Assembly: GCA_030646715.1 (NCBI GenBank)
Contig: JAUSLJ010000005.1
Span: 124,001 to 188,000 of the forward strand
Direction: 5' to 3'
DNA: 64,000 nucleotides
From: Agitococcus sp.
Lineage (GTDB): Bacteria; Pseudomonadota; Gammaproteobacteria; Pseudomonadales; Moraxellaceae
Under the pieces are notes generated by a model that was not told where the DNA came from, did no database searches, and was given only the letters and a program-made list of their open reading frames with translations. This document shows, one piece after another, positions 24,731 through 34,331 of the stretch (position 1 is the stretch's first letter; the number at the start of each line of letters is the position of its first letter). The translations under genes and the position numbers were made by a program.

Positions 24731-27700
24731 ATGCTGATTGTAAGTGGTGCTACGGCGTTATCCTCCTTCAAAAATCATCGCCTCTTGGCCAATTTGCAAG
24801 CGATAGTGCCTAGCGTTGCGGGTTTAACGGCACGTTTTGTTCATCTGATTGCCCTTGATGGTGAATTAAGCGAACACGAAACTAAACAGCTTCATGAATT
24901 GCTGCATTACGATGAAGATTTTAACGGTCAAGGCTTTGAAGAAGCCGAATACGATGCCGTGTTTATCGTCACGCCACGTATTGGTACGATTTCTCCGTGG
25001 TCTTCAAAAGCCACAGATATTGCCCGTAACAGTGGTTTAAGCAAAGTTCAACGTGTGGAACGGGTCACTGTCTATTGGTTGCAAACGTCGGACGATTTAA
25101 GTGACGACCAACGCCAATTGATTGCAGCCAAATTGCACGACCGTATGACGCAAAGCGTATTAGCCGAGATTGAAGAAGCGGCGATTTTATTTGAAGAGCA
25201 CACACCAAAATCGCTTCAAAGTATTGATATTTTAGGTGGTGGCCGTGAGGCTTTAGTACAAGCTAACTTGGATTTTGGTTTTGCGTTGTCGCCTGATGAA
25301 ATTGATTATTTAGTGGCAAGTTTTCAACAAATTGGTCGTAATCCGCACGATGTCGAATTGATGATGTTCGCACAAGCTAACTCCGAACATTGTCGCCATA
25401 AAATTTTTAATGCTGAATGGACTATTGATGGCCAAGTCGCCGAAAAATCCTTGTTTGGCATGATTAAAAACACCTATAACCACGCGCCCGACAATATTTT
25501 GTCCGCCTATAAAGACAATGCGTCGGTGATTGTCGGTCATCAAGCCGATCGTTTCTTTCCCAATCCTAATAGCAACACCTATGGTTACAGCAACGAGCCT
25601 GTTCATATTTTAATGAAGGTTGAAACGCATAATCATCCGACAGCGATTTCTCCCTTTGCAGGCGCAGCGACAGGCGCGGGCGGTGAGATTCGTGATGAAG
25701 GCGCAACAGGTCGTGGTGGTAAACCAAAAGCAGGTTTAACCGCGTTTACCGTTTCAAACCTACAGATTCCGAATTTTGTTCAGCCGTGGGAAACGCCGTA
25801 TGGCAAACCCAATCGTATTGTTTCTGCGCTCGATATTATGATTGACGGGCCTTTAGGCGGTGCGGCATTTAATAACGAGTTTGGACGTCCGAACTTGTGC
25901 GGTTATTTCCGTACCTTTGAATTAGCGGCTAATGGCTTAAACGGTATTGAAGTTCGTGGTTACCACAAACCAATTATGATTGCGGGTGGCATGGGTAATA
26001 TTCGTGCTGACCATGTGCAAAAAAATAGTATTCAAGCGGGTGATTGCTTAATTGTGCTCGGTGGCCCTGCGTTGTTAATTGGTTTGGGTGGCGGTGCAGC
26101 GTCCAGTATGGCCAGCGGTGCGAGTGCAGAAAATTTAGATTTTGCCTCGGTACAACGTGATAACCCCGAAATGGAACGTCGTTGCCAAGAAGTCATTGAT
26201 GTCTGTTGGGCGATGGGTGAGAACAATCCCTTTGTCTCGGTGCATGATGTCGGTGCAGGTGGTTTATCTAACGCGATGCCTGAATTAGTTCATGAACATG
26301 ATTTAGGCGCAACCTTAGAACTCCGCAACATTCCTAATTTAGAGCGTGGTATGAGTCCGCGTGAGATTTGGTGTAATGAAGCGCAAGAGCGTTATGTGTT
26401 AGCGGTTCGCCCGAATCGTTTAGCAGAATTTGAAGCCATTTGTGCGCGTGAGCGTTGTCCTTTTGCAGTACTAGGCCAAGCGGAACAAGTGCAGCATTTA
26501 ACGGTGAAAGACAATCATTTTGCCAATAAAGCAGTGGATATGCCGATGCAAGTATTGCTCGGTAAAGCGCCTAAAATGTCGCGTCAATTCACTACACAAA
26601 CGATTGAACAAGCGGCGTTTGATACATCAACGATTGATTTGCAAGAAGCGACCAAACGCGTATTACAAGTGCCAACAGTTGCTTCAAAATCATTCTTGAT
26701 TACCATCGGCGACCGTTCGGTGACAGGCTTAGTGGCGCGTGAGCAAATGGTTGGTCGTTATCAAGTGCCTGTGGCTGATTGTGCTGTCACAGCCAGTGGT
26801 TTTCATGCTTATACAGGCGAAGCAATGGCAATGGGTGAACGTACTCCCTTAGCATTGATTAACGCTGCTGCCTCAGCACGGATGGCGGTCGGTGAAGCGA
26901 TTACTAACATTGCTTGTGCCAGCATCGCAAAGTTAGGCGATATTAAGTTGTCCGCTAACTGGATGGCTGCCGCAGGTTATGGCATGGAAGACCAAAATCT
27001 TTTTGAAGCGGTCAAAGCTGTTGGAATGGAGTTATGTCCCGCTTTAGATATCGCTATTCCTGTCGGTAAAGACTCGCTGTCGATGCGGACAGTCTGGAAA
27101 GAGGGAGATGATAACAATGCTGTCACTTCACCTATGTCATTAACGGTGACTTCATTTGCACCTGTGGTCGATATTCGTAAAACGCTCACACCTGAACTCA
27201 AAACCGATGTTGATAGTGTTTTATTGTTGATTGATTTGGGAGGTGGCAAAAATCGCTTAGGTGGATCAATTTTAGCGCAAGCCTATGGTCAATTGGGTAA
27301 TGTCGCGCCTGATCTGGATAATCCACAGCTATTAAAAGACTTCTTCAACACCATTCAACAACTCAATACCGACGGTAAGTTGTTGGCGTACCATGACCGC
27401 AGTGACGGCGGCTTATTAGCAACATTAGCAGAAATGGCATTTGCAGGTCGTGTCGGTTTAGATATTGATGTGTCGGCATTAGCCGCCAGTCAGCAAGACC
27501 TTGCCGCCGTATTATTTAACGAAGAGTTAGGTGCAGTGATTCAAGTGCGCGCCAGTGACTTGGCCTCTGTACAAGCTGCATTTGCCGCCACAACAGTGAC
27601 GGCAAGTGTTTTGGGCACAATCAACACGCAACAAACCATTAGCTTTAATTACAACGGCGCAGCCGTATTAACAGGTACACGCGCTCAATGGCAACAAGAT

Positions 27701-28627
27701 TGGGCAGAAACCAGTTATCGCATTCAAGCGATTCGTGACAATGCCGAATACGCCGCGCAAGAGTTCGCGCTTATTGCCGATGATAAACAATCAGGTTTAA
27801 TTACACAGTTAAGTTATGACTTGAATGCCGATATTGCCGCGCCATTTATCGCCACAGGTGTGCGTCCTCGTGTCGCTATTTTGCGTGAACAAGGCGTGAA
27901 TGGTCATATCGAAATGGCCGCCGCCTTTGATAAAGCAGGTTTCACCAGTGTGGATGTCCACATGAGCGATATTCTCAGTGGCCGTGTCAGCTTAAAAACC
28001 TTCCAAGGCTTAGTGGCTTGTGGCGGCTTCTCTTATGGTGATGTTTTAGGTGCAGGTGGCGGTTGGGCAAAGTCGGTGTTGTTTAATGCTCGTGCGCGTG
28101 CAGAATTTGCCGACTTTTTTGCCCGTCCTGAAACCTTTAGTTTGGGTGTCTGCAATGGTTGCCAAATGTTGTCGCAACTGAAAGATTTGATTCCGGGGGC
28201 AGAGTTATGGCCACGTTTTGTCCGTAACAACAGTGAATCGTTTGAAGCCCGTACCGCATTGATGATGGTAGAAGAATCTCCGTCATTGTTCTTTACGGGG
28301 ATGGCGGGTTCGGTCATGCCGATTGCGGTGGCGCATGGCGAAGGTCGTGTTTTGCATCCTGAAATCAATACCTTAAATGCCAGTGGTTTAGTGGCGTTAC
28401 GTTTTGCTGATGCCACTGGTGCAGCCACAGAAACTTATCCCTTAAATCCAAATGGTTCGCCGTTTGGTATTACCAGTGTCACCAGTACCGACGGTCGGGC
28501 AACGGTATTAATGCCGCATCCTGAGCGCGTGTTCCGCGCGGTGCAAAATTCTTGGCAGCCAAGTCAATGGCATGAGGATGGTGCTTGGATGCGGATGTTT
28601 AGAAATGCACGGGTGTTTGTGGGTTAA
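24731..28627 (+). CDS. purL: Phosphoribosylformylglycinamidine synthase (large form)
   Basis: Fourth step of purine synthesis: FGAR, glutamine and ATP to FGAM. The single-chain 1298-residue form, typical of gammaproteobacteria, combines an N-terminal domain, two AIRS-like ATP-binding halves ('[16 protein letters not shown]', '[15 protein letters not shown]', '[14 protein letters not shown]', '[10 protein letters not shown]') and a C-terminal glutamine amidotransferase with the nucleophile in 'GVCNGCQM' (near 1140) and 'MPHPERVFR'. I chose ATG 24731 because family proteins begin 'M-L-I-(R/S)-G-A-x-A-L-S-x-F'; ATG 24716 would add five residues. It is followed by a clear terminator. Confidence 0.97.
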   Translation: MLIVSGATALSSFKNHRLLANLQAIVPSVAGLTARFVHLIALDGELSEHETKQLHELLHYDEDFNGQGFEEAEYDAVFIVTPRIGTISPWSSKATDIARNSGLSKVQRVERVTVYWLQTSDDLSDDQRQLIAAKLHDRMTQSVLAEIEEAAILFEEHTPKSLQSIDILGGGREALVQANLDFGFALSPDEIDYLVASFQQIGRNPHDVELMMFAQANSEHCRHKIFNAEWTIDGQVAEKSLFGMIKNTYNHAPDNILSAYKDNASVIVGHQADRFFPNPNSNTYGYSNEPVHILMKVETHNHPTAISPFAGAATGAGGEIRDEGATGRGGKPKAGLTAFTVSNLQIPNFVQPWETPYGKPNRIVSALDIMIDGPLGGAAFNNEFGRPNLCGYFRTFELAANGLNGIEVRGYHKPIMIAGGMGNIRADHVQKNSIQAGDCLIVLGGPALLIGLGGGAASSMASGASAENLDFASVQRDNPEMERRCQEVIDVCWAMGENNPFVSVHDVGAGGLSNAMPELVHEHDLGATLELRNIPNLERGMSPREIWCNEAQERYVLAVRPNRLAEFEAICARERCPFAVLGQAEQVQHLTVKDNHFANKAVDMPMQVLLGKAPKMSRQFTTQTIEQAAFDTSTIDLQEATKRVLQVPTVASKSFLITIGDRSVTGLVAREQMVGRYQVPVADCAVTASGFHAYTGEAMAMGERTPLALINAAASARMAVGEAITNIACASIAKLGDIKLSANWMAAAGYGMEDQNLFEAVKAVGMELCPALDIAIPVGKDSLSMRTVWKEGDDNNAVTSPMSLTVTSFAPVVDIRKTLTPELKTDVDSVLLLIDLGGGKNRLGGSILAQAYGQLGNVAPDLDNPQLLKDFFNTIQQLNTDGKLLAYHDRSDGGLLATLAEMAFAGRVGLDIDVSALAASQQDLAAVLFNEELGAVIQVRASDLASVQAAFAATTVTASVLGTINTQQTISFNYNGAAVLTGTRAQWQQDWAETSYRIQAIRDNAEYAAQEFALIADDKQSGLITQLSYDLNADIAAPFIATGVRPRVAILREQGVNGHIEMAAAFDKAGFTSVDVHMSDILSGRVSLKTFQGLVACGGFSYGDVLGAGGGWAKSVLFNARARAEFADFFARPETFSLGVCNGCQMLSQLKDLIPGAELWPRFVRNNSESFEARTALMMVEESPSLFFTGMAGSVMPIAVAHGEGRVLHPEINTLNASGLVALRFADATGAATETYPLNPNGSPFGITSVTSTDGRATVLMPHPERVFRAVQNSWQPSQWHEDGAWMRMFRNARVFVG

Positions 28628-28651
28628 TTAAGGTTGTGGTAAAAGAAGAAG

Positions 28652-28674
28652 GGCGGATTTAATCCGCCTTTTTT
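28652..28674 (+). terminator. Rho-independent terminator of purL
   Basis: GGCGGATT (28652-28659) pairs with AATCCGCC (28661-28668), followed by TTTTTT. It starts 24 bases past the purL stop and overlaps the earliest possible start codons of the next ORF, supporting the later ATG at 28714. Confidence 0.75.
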
Positions 28675-28713
28675 ATGTTATTTATGCCGCTACCTATCAG
28701 AAAAATCATCATC

Positions 28714-29118
28714 ATGCGCCACTTCTTCATTTTCCTAATCACACTCTACCAAAAGTACCTATCACCCCATAAAGGTTTTAACTGTGCTTATGCTTGTTAT
28801 CATCACTCATTATCATGTTCAGCAATGGTCAAAAATATCATTGCAGAACATGGTGTTATTGCAGGTTGGCCATTGATTAAACAGCAGTTTGTAAACTGCC
28901 ATTTGGCGTATCAATACTTAGAAACAGAGCGCGAAAAAAAAGAACGAGAACGCCGTGAGCGCAGCAGAAGACGCAATCGCCCCCGACAACGCGAATGTTC
29001 AAAAACAGATAAATGTGATTGCGCCCTAGAGTTAGGCGATTGTGTGCCTGATTTGCCTTGTAGCTCTATTATCTTTAACGCAAATAAAAAGCCTAAGCAG
29101 CCATCGACTCCTACTTAA
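28714..29118 (+). CDS. YidD-family (membrane protein insertion efficiency factor-like) protein with Cys-rich tail
   Basis: A 134-residue protein. Residues about 1-60 match the YidD pattern: 'LITLYQKYLSPHKGFNC', a Cys cluster, 'EHGVIAGW' and 'QQFVNCHLAYQYL'. The canonical 'CRFxPSCSxY' core is altered, here 'CAYACYHHSLSCSAM', with an extra Cys. Beyond the normal family length comes a strongly charged Arg/Glu segment (about 68-90) and a tail with five cysteines. YidD helps insert membrane proteins, but this variant may do something else, for example bind metal. It sits neither with rpmH/rnpA/yidC nor in any operon: it is preceded by the purL terminator and converges on the diguanylate cyclase gene. 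Confidence 0.65.
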   Translation: MRHFFIFLITLYQKYLSPHKGFNCAYACYHHSLSCSAMVKNIIAEHGVIAGWPLIKQQFVNCHLAYQYLETEREKKERERRERSRRRNRPRQRECSKTDKCDCALELGDCVPDLPCSSIIFNANKKPKQPSTPT

Positions 29119-29126
29119 ATGGCTAA

Positions 29127-30272
29127 TCAAGCAAAAGGTAATGCCAATTCCAAGCGATTACGACCTTCAGCTTTTGCACGATAAAGTGCCTCATCTGCAA
29201 GTTTTATCATGGCCTCCGTCGATAGTAATAGTCGATTTTCATTACTGGCTAAACCAAAGCTACCACTTATGTGAATAGTGTCGCCATTGTCGGCAAGGAT
29301 CGTGGTTTCTGCCAATATCGCACGGCAACGTTCAATTAATGTTGCTGCACCTGCAAGTGTGGTGTCGGGTAACATAATCATAAATTCTTCACCGCCAAAA
29401 CGCCCAACTAAGTCGCATTTCCGAATGCACGTTGTGAGGATACGTGCCGCTTCTTTTAGTACTCGGTCGCCCGTAGGATGTCCCCATGTATCGTTGATGC
29501 GCTTAAAGTGGTCTAAATCCAAAATCACGATGGTGAGAGGTGGGCCGTGGCGCAGCGTGCGAGCTACCTCCATATCAAGTAGCTCCATAATGCTGCGGCG
29601 GTTTAATAAGCTCGTCAGCATATCTGTTCGGGACAACGTACGGATGGTGTCTTCACGATTACGCCAGTAATGTAAAATCTGGTCGGCAAACATAATAATG
29701 ACAATAAAATGTGGCGCGGTATAAAAGAAAATAAGATTGACCCAAATAAGATTAGTCGCACTATTGGTTGGTGGAATGACGGCTGGTGCATAGGGCAACC
29801 AACCATAGGCGGTAGCATAGGTTAGGCCAAGCAAGGCAATGGTAGAGACAATCGTTGCACCCCAGACGACACGTCTGTTGAGCAGAATAAAGCCAAAAAC
29901 AGGAGCACCCAATAGCACGACACCCGTGCAAAAAGTTAAAGTGCCAATGTAATAACTGCACGTGATGAGTGAAAGCGAATAGTATTGTGTTGCTAGGTGT
30001 TGAATCCAAAGCGTAGTTGGCCTTCTTTTTCGCAGATATATGCCAACACCAGTAATGACTAATGCACCAAAGAGAAGACCAAGTTCAATCTTTAACAACT
30101 CATGCAATGGCTCTAAGTGTACCAAGAGCGTGGCATTGGGCATCAATTGAAGGGCAATAATACTGGCAATATATGCCCCTAAAATAGGTATCAATAACAG
30201 CATTACAAAAATGCTTTTATCAACTTCACTCCATTCCAGTACTGCGGCCAGTCGTTGTCGCCAAGTCTTCAT
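29127..30272 (-). CDS. Membrane diguanylate cyclase (GGDEF)
   Basis: Makes cyclic di-GMP from two GTP. About the first 215 residues contain roughly five to six membrane helices forming an integral sensor of no family I can name with confidence. The cytoplasmic GGDEF domain follows, with 'DMLTSLLNRRSI', 'DLDHFKRINDTWGHPTGD' and the active-site 'GRFGGEEF' (near 314-321). The inhibitory-site motif 'RKCD' lies five residues ahead of GGEEF, so product feedback inhibition is expected. The protein is 381 residues, with no EAL domain. It is transcribed alone; its stop is eight bases from the convergent YidD-like gene. The signal sensed is unknown. Confidence 0.93.
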   Translation of the reverse strand: MKTWRQRLAAVLEWSEVDKSIFVMLLLIPILGAYIASIIALQLMPNATLLVHLEPLHELLKIELGLLFGALVITGVGIYLRKRRPTTLWIQHLATQYYSLSLITCSYYIGTLTFCTGVVLLGAPVFGFILLNRRVVWGATIVSTIALLGLTYATAYGWLPYAPAVIPPTNSATNLIWVNLIFFYTAPHFIVIIMFADQILHYWRNREDTIRTLSRTDMLTSLLNRRSIMELLDMEVARTLRHGPPLTIVILDLDHFKRINDTWGHPTGDRVLKEAARILTTCIRKCDLVGRFGGEEFMIMLPDTTLAGAATLIERCRAILAETTILADNGDTIHISGSFGLASNENRLLLSTEAMIKLADEALYRAKAEGRNRLELALPFA

Positions 30273-30440
30273 ATTTTATGCCTTATCGTATTTATTGTTT
30301 GTTATTTAGCCGCTATTTTATCGGAGTCAATTTGTTTAATCAGTGACCTAGTTCTACGTTAAGTGATGCTCATAAGTCAATGAAATAAATGAATCGCTCA
30401 TTATTTTAAATGGATGCGCACAATATGGCGGTCATTAGCA

Positions 30441-30464
30441 TTATGAATATAAATCTATTCATAA
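30441..30464. promoter_or_regulatory. Operator-like palindrome upstream of the YjjJ-type gene
   Basis: Perfect nine-base arms TTATGAATA (30441-30449) and TATTCATAA (30456-30464) around a six-base spacer. The 11-base word AAATCTATTCA inside it (30451-30461) recurs at 30517-30527, next to ATTCA-CTCCA-TGAAT, an inverted pair overlapping the start codon. The adjacent gene encodes a protein with an N-terminal winged helix, so autoregulation is plausible. Confidence 0.5.
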
Positions 30465-30531
30465 AATATCTTTCAAACACCAAAAAACATAGCGTAAACT
30501 AGTAAAAATAACTACAAAATCTATTCACTCC

Positions 30532-31848
30532 ATGAATCATCCTTGCCTAGAAAAATTACTCAGCAAACAGCCGCAAAATGCATCTAGCTTAATGGCGGCA
30601 TTACAACTCTCCCAACCCACGCTTTCACGCCATTTAAAGCAACAGCCGCATATTATTAAAATAGGCCAAGCCCGTGCTACTCGTTATGCCTTAAAACGTC
30701 CAATTCGTCAGTTAAGTGCAGAATGGCCTGTTTATCGCGTTAATCAACAAGCCGAAGTTCATTTTGCAGGGCAGTTAATCGCGGTTTATCCCCATTATTA
30801 TGTCTGGCGTGATGCGATAACAGAAAGGGACAGTCTATATGAAAGTTTACCGTGGTTTTTATGGGATGTTCGGCCTCAAGGCTTTCTAGGGCGTGAATTT
30901 AAACAAGTTCACCAAAGTCTAGGGTTGCCGACACGTTTGCAAGATTGGCATGATGATGATGTGTTGTCTTTTTTATTGAAATTTGGTTTTGTCCAGCCGA
31001 GCCATTATTTAGTCGGTGAAGAAAGTCGGCTGTTATATCTACAACTACAAAAAGACATTTGGCGACCCGAAGATGAAGACAGCCTCGACAAAGCCCGTTT
31101 GGCTTATGAACGTGAAGCGACCAAAATTGTCGGCCAAGAAACAGCTAAGTCTGCTGCCGCTGGTGAGCAACCCAAATTTGCTTTATTTGTCATTGAAAAT
31201 AATCAAGCCTTAGAATTGTTGGTTAAATTTAGTCCCCCAATTCAAACCGCCAATGGTCAACGTTGGTCTGATTTGCTGATTGCCGAACATCTCGCATTAC
31301 AAACACTTAAACAATACGGAGTAGCGGCGGCAGATAGTGCCATTGTGAGCACCGCAGGGCGGACGTTTTTAGAAGTGGTGCGTTTTGATCGAACACCCTG
31401 TTTAGGGCGGCGTGGGATGGTGTCTTTAGATGCAGTCAGTAATGAGTTTGTTGGTCATAACAAAGCATGGGATGAGCAAGCACAATCGTTATTAGCTCTG
31501 AAAAAAATCACCCGCACAGACTATCAAACGATGCTGCAAGTGTTTGCCTTTGGACGCTTAATTGCTAATGAAGATATGCACAATGGCAATATTAGTTTCT
31601 TTTTGGCGGATGATTTTTCGCTGTCTTTAGCACCAATCTACGATATGTTGCCGATGTGTTTTGCGCCAACAACGCATGGTGAAGTGGTAGAGCGTGAGAT
31701 AAAAATCGCTCAACCAACCGTGTTAACACAAGGCATTTGGCCAATAGCCGTGACATGGGCAAAAAACTATTGGCTCAAATTGAGTGAGGATGCCCGAATT
31801 AGTGAACCATTTCGGGTAATTGCCCAACAGTATTTGGCCAAGCTCTAA
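30532..31848 (+). CDS. yjjJ: YjjJ/HipH-type HipA-family kinase with N-terminal winged helix
   Basis: A 438-residue protein of the YjjJ (HipH) branch of the HipA kinases. The N-terminus is a winged-helix DNA-binding domain ('ASSLMAALQLSQPTLSRHL', about residues 17-35), where HipA itself would need a separate HipB. The kinase part has a nucleotide-binding Lys in 'ELLVKFSPP', the catalytic loop 'RLIANEDMHNGNISF' (about 343-357) and metal-binding 'APIYDMLPM' (about 367-375); all key residues are present. E. coli HipH is reported as a toxin-like HipA homologue. Regulator and kinase are thus fused, and a palindrome lies upstream. It overlaps the convergent epimerase gene by four bases. Confidence 0.85.
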   Translation: MNHPCLEKLLSKQPQNASSLMAALQLSQPTLSRHLKQQPHIIKIGQARATRYALKRPIRQLSAEWPVYRVNQQAEVHFAGQLIAVYPHYYVWRDAITERDSLYESLPWFLWDVRPQGFLGREFKQVHQSLGLPTRLQDWHDDDVLSFLLKFGFVQPSHYLVGEESRLLYLQLQKDIWRPEDEDSLDKARLAYEREATKIVGQETAKSAAAGEQPKFALFVIENNQALELLVKFSPPIQTANGQRWSDLLIAEHLALQTLKQYGVAAADSAIVSTAGRTFLEVVRFDRTPCLGRRGMVSLDAVSNEFVGHNKAWDEQAQSLLALKKITRTDYQTMLQVFAFGRLIANEDMHNGNISFFLADDFSLSLAPIYDMLPMCFAPTTHGEVVEREIKIAQPTVLTQGIWPIAVTWAKNYWLKLSEDARISEPFRVIAQQYLAKL

Positions 31849-32729
31849 AAAAAGGTTATGCCATATTGAGCGTTAAATTGTTCCCCAGCAGCTAAATGCT
31901 GAATCCCCGCTTTGTGGGTTAATTCAGGCGCGCCGTTTTCTAAGTCAGCATAACCAAACCACGGCTCAATACACAAAAATGGCGAGCGTTTGTTTTTGCC
32001 GTCAGCTGTCCATAAGGCTACTTCGGGGAAGCCCGTAAAATCGACGGTTACGCCATGTCCGTGATGTTTGTTCTTCAAGCTAATCGTATTGATTTGTCGA
32101 TGTGGAAACACCAAAGCATCAATTTCAAAATAATGATAACTCAGGGCAAAAGTCTGTAATGATTCTTGAAAAACAACTGGCTTATCGACCAATTGCATCG
32201 CGTCATTGAGTTGCCATAAATAGTATTGTTTTGCCTGATCAAAACTCACTTCATAATCTTCAAACTGGTCTTGTGCTTGTAGTTGGGTTGAAAAGGCAGG
32301 ATGTGCGCCAATTGAAAAGGGCATGGTTTCACTATTCGGATTATGCACTTGCCATTGCACGAGTAGTTCATTTTCTTGCAAGGTATAGCGAATAGTTAAT
32401 TTAAAATCAAAGGGATAAAGTAGTCTAGTTTTTTCGTTTGATGACACTAGAAATAATAAGTGTGACTCACTTTGCTCAATACAGCTAAATTCCATATCAC
32501 GAACAAAACCATGTTGAGTTATTTCGTAGGTTTGTTTATTGATGAGTGTTGTATTGTTAGTTAATCGGCCAACAATAGGAAACAAAACAGGTGAAGTTCT
32601 GCCCCAAAATTCGGGGTTTGCTTGCCACATATACTCTATGTTGTTATTGATATTTTTGACGCTTTTTAATTCAGCACCTAAACTGTTTATTTCTACACTA
32701 AGATATTGATTGTTTAAGCGATATAACAT
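31845..32729 (-). CDS. Aldose 1-epimerase family protein (LacX-like)
   Basis: A 294-residue beta-sandwich of the galactose mutarotase-like superfamily, closest by eye to the LacX/YeaD-like branch: 'GAELKSV', 'FWGRTSPVLFPIVGRL' (about 42-57), 'THGF'-type 'QHGFVRD', 'FSIGAHPAF' (about 132-140) and a late 'CIEPWFGY'. These enzymes interconvert alpha and beta anomers of sugars or sugar phosphates; the substrate here is not evident. AGGAC precedes the ATG. It is convergent with the HipH-type gene (stops overlap) and divergent from the YqfO-like gene, with no pathway genes around it. Confidence 0.85.
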   Translation of the reverse strand: MLYRLNNQYLSVEINSLGAELKSVKNINNNIEYMWQANPEFWGRTSPVLFPIVGRLTNNTTLINKQTYEITQHGFVRDMEFSCIEQSESHLLFLVSSNEKTRLLYPFDFKLTIRYTLQENELLVQWQVHNPNSETMPFSIGAHPAFSTQLQAQDQFEDYEVSFDQAKQYYLWQLNDAMQLVDKPVVFQESLQTFALSYHYFEIDALVFPHRQINTISLKNKHHGHGVTVDFTGFPEVALWTADGKNKRSPFLCIEPWFGYADLENGAPELTHKAGIQHLAAGEQFNAQYGITFF

Positions 32730-32822
32730 CGTGAGTGTCCTTAACAGGCGATAGTAAAATGGTGAATGGCTTTTTAGACCTAAGTCATGTTAGGTTGCTT
32801 TGCCGTTTGAGAAAATAGCTTT

Positions 32823-33134
32823 ATGTATAAAATTACTTTTTATGTGCCAGTAACGCATGTGGAAATCGTCAAGTCAGCGATGTTTACCGCAGGTGCAGGA
32901 CAGATTGGCGATTATGAGTGCTGTGCGTGGCAAATATTAGGTGTTGGCCAGTTTCGGCCATTAGCAGGATCTTCACCATTTATTGGTAAAAATGGCACGC
33001 TTGAATACGTGGCAGAGTATAAAGTGGAGATGGTTTGTGCCGAAGCTTTTCTGCAAGGTGCAGTGGCAGCCTTAAAACAAAGTCATCCCTATCAAGTTCC
33101 TGCATACGATGTCGTGCAAACGATAAAGATTTAG
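32823..33134 (+). CDS. YqfO/NIF3-insert-like PII-fold protein
   Basis: A 103-residue stand-alone version of the domain inserted in some NIF3/YqfO proteins, with a PII/CutA-like ferredoxin fold. Diagnostic stretches are 'YKITFYVPVTHVEIVKSAMF', 'AGAGQIGDYECCAWQ', 'GQFRPLAGSSPFIG', 'VEMVC' and the C-terminal 'HPYQVPAYDV'. The function of the stand-alone form is not established; metal-binding or regulatory roles are suggested for the fold. There is no signal peptide. It lies in the divergent position to the epimerase and is followed by an AraC-type regulator with its own promoter. Confidence 0.82.
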   Translation: MYKITFYVPVTHVEIVKSAMFTAGAGQIGDYECCAWQILGVGQFRPLAGSSPFIGKNGTLEYVAEYKVEMVCAEAFLQGAVAALKQSHPYQVPAYDVVQTIKI

Positions 33135-33187
33135 GTGAAATAGTCATCATCAGTCAAGTAAGATGTTGATTATAAGATTAATAATGC

Positions 33188-33216
33188 TTTACTTGGGCTA
33201 ATAATAACTTTATATA
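33188..33216 (+). promoter_or_regulatory. Candidate promoter for the AraC-type regulator
   Basis: TTTACT (33188-33193), a 17-base spacer and TATATA (33211-33216), each four of six matches. A start near 33223 gives a leader of about 37 bases to ATG 33260. Confidence 0.35.
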
Positions 33217-33259
33217 AATTCACGTTTAATTTTACTAAAAAGCAATGAGGTTAAGACCC

Positions 33260-34255
33260 ATGTCAGAACGTACCGACTCCGCGATTATTCTGCGTTTTGT
33301 CTTTCAGGCGATGCGTAATGCGGGTTTGCCTGCGGAGCAAGTATTAATGGGCGCAGGTGTGGGTCTTAATCATTTAGAAGCCAATGCCCGTACACCGTCA
33401 GCGGCACAAATTGCGTTTTGGCAGTCTGCCGAAGCAGTTTCTAAAAATCCCCATATTGGTTTGCATTTGGGCGAGCATTTGCCGTTGTATCGTGGTCAAG
33501 TATTAGAGTATTTGTTTTTAAGTAGTTCGACGTTTGGAGAAGGGCTAAAACGAGTCTTGGCTTATCAGCGTTTAATCAGTGATATGTTGCAAGCACAGTT
33601 AGTGATAACGGATGATGAGTGTTATCTAACGAATATGCTCAATGATGGTGCTTATCGACACACTACCGAATGTATTATGGTGGCGGTGTTACGTTTTTTT
33701 AGGTTTGTTTCCGAAAGCCAATTTCAGCCGTTAATGATTTATTTTACCCATACCGAAGGGGCAAATCCTGAAGAATATGAGCGCGTTTATGGTTGTCCTG
33801 TGGTGTTGGGTGCCGAAGCAATCCGTGTTTATTTTAAACCCGAAGTGTTAAATAGCCGTATTTGGCAAGCAGAGCCTGAGTTATTACGTTTTCACGAGCA
33901 ATTAGCCCACGAAAAACTACAAGAATTAGCGCGTTTTGATTTAGTCACCGAAGTACGAAGGGCGATTGGCGAATCCTTAGAAAGTGGCAATACCAGTTTG
34001 GAAACAGTGGCAAAACGCTTAAGTGTCGCGCCTAGACGTTTACGTAGTCAATTAGCTGAAGCGGGAAGTAGTTTTAATCAAGTATTAGCCGATTATCGTT
34101 GCCGTTTAGCCAAGCGGTTATTGGCGCATACGAGTGAAAGTATTGAGCAGATAGTTTATTTGACGGGTTTTTCTGAGCCGAGTACGTTTTATCGTGCTTT
34201 TAAGCGGTGGACAAATTTAACGCCGATTGAGTATCGTAAGAAGAAACAAGCGTAG
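33260..34255 (+). CDS. AraC-family transcriptional regulator (Arabinose_bd-type N-terminus)
   Basis: A 331-residue regulator of the OruR/ArgR-like AraC subgroup. The N-terminal 200 residues form the 'arabinose-binding' type effector domain ('AGVGLNHLE', 'NPHIGLHLGEHLPLYRGQVLEY'-type segment, split by a hydrophobic core), and the C-terminal domain carries two helix-turn-helices: 'LETVAKRLSVAPRRLRSQL' (about 255-273) and 'IEQIVYLTGFSEPSTFYRAF' (about 298-317), ending in 'TPIEYR'. The ATG at 33260 has GAGGTTAAG ahead of it; ATG 33245 is possible. Targets are unknown. Members of this subgroup often control catabolic or lipid genes located next to them; the divergent-side neighbours here give no firm hint. 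Confidence 0.88.
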   Translation: MSERTDSAIILRFVFQAMRNAGLPAEQVLMGAGVGLNHLEANARTPSAAQIAFWQSAEAVSKNPHIGLHLGEHLPLYRGQVLEYLFLSSSTFGEGLKRVLAYQRLISDMLQAQLVITDDECYLTNMLNDGAYRHTTECIMVAVLRFFRFVSESQFQPLMIYFTHTEGANPEEYERVYGCPVVLGAEAIRVYFKPEVLNSRIWQAEPELLRFHEQLAHEKLQELARFDLVTEVRRAIGESLESGNTSLETVAKRLSVAPRRLRSQLAEAGSSFNQVLADYRCRLAKRLLAHTSESIEQIVYLTGFSEPSTFYRAFKRWTNLTPIEYRKKKQA

Positions 34256-34331
34256 CGTAGGGCGTGGGTTTTCACGCCCTGACACATAGAGGATTTTGGC
34301 ATTAAAACAGCCTAAGTCCTCAATAGGCAAA

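Noticed and set aside
28033-28428. 131-codon antisense ORF inside the purL amidotransferase domain
   Set aside because: Shadow ORF; the plus-strand frame is clearly purL.
29278-29670. 130-codon ORF opposite the GGDEF domain
   Set aside because: The minus-strand frame has the complete GGEEF domain; this frame has no features.
34259-34280. Hairpin AGGGCGTG/CACGCCCT after the AraC-type gene
   Set aside because: The stem is perfect but there is no T-run, so it was not called as a terminator.
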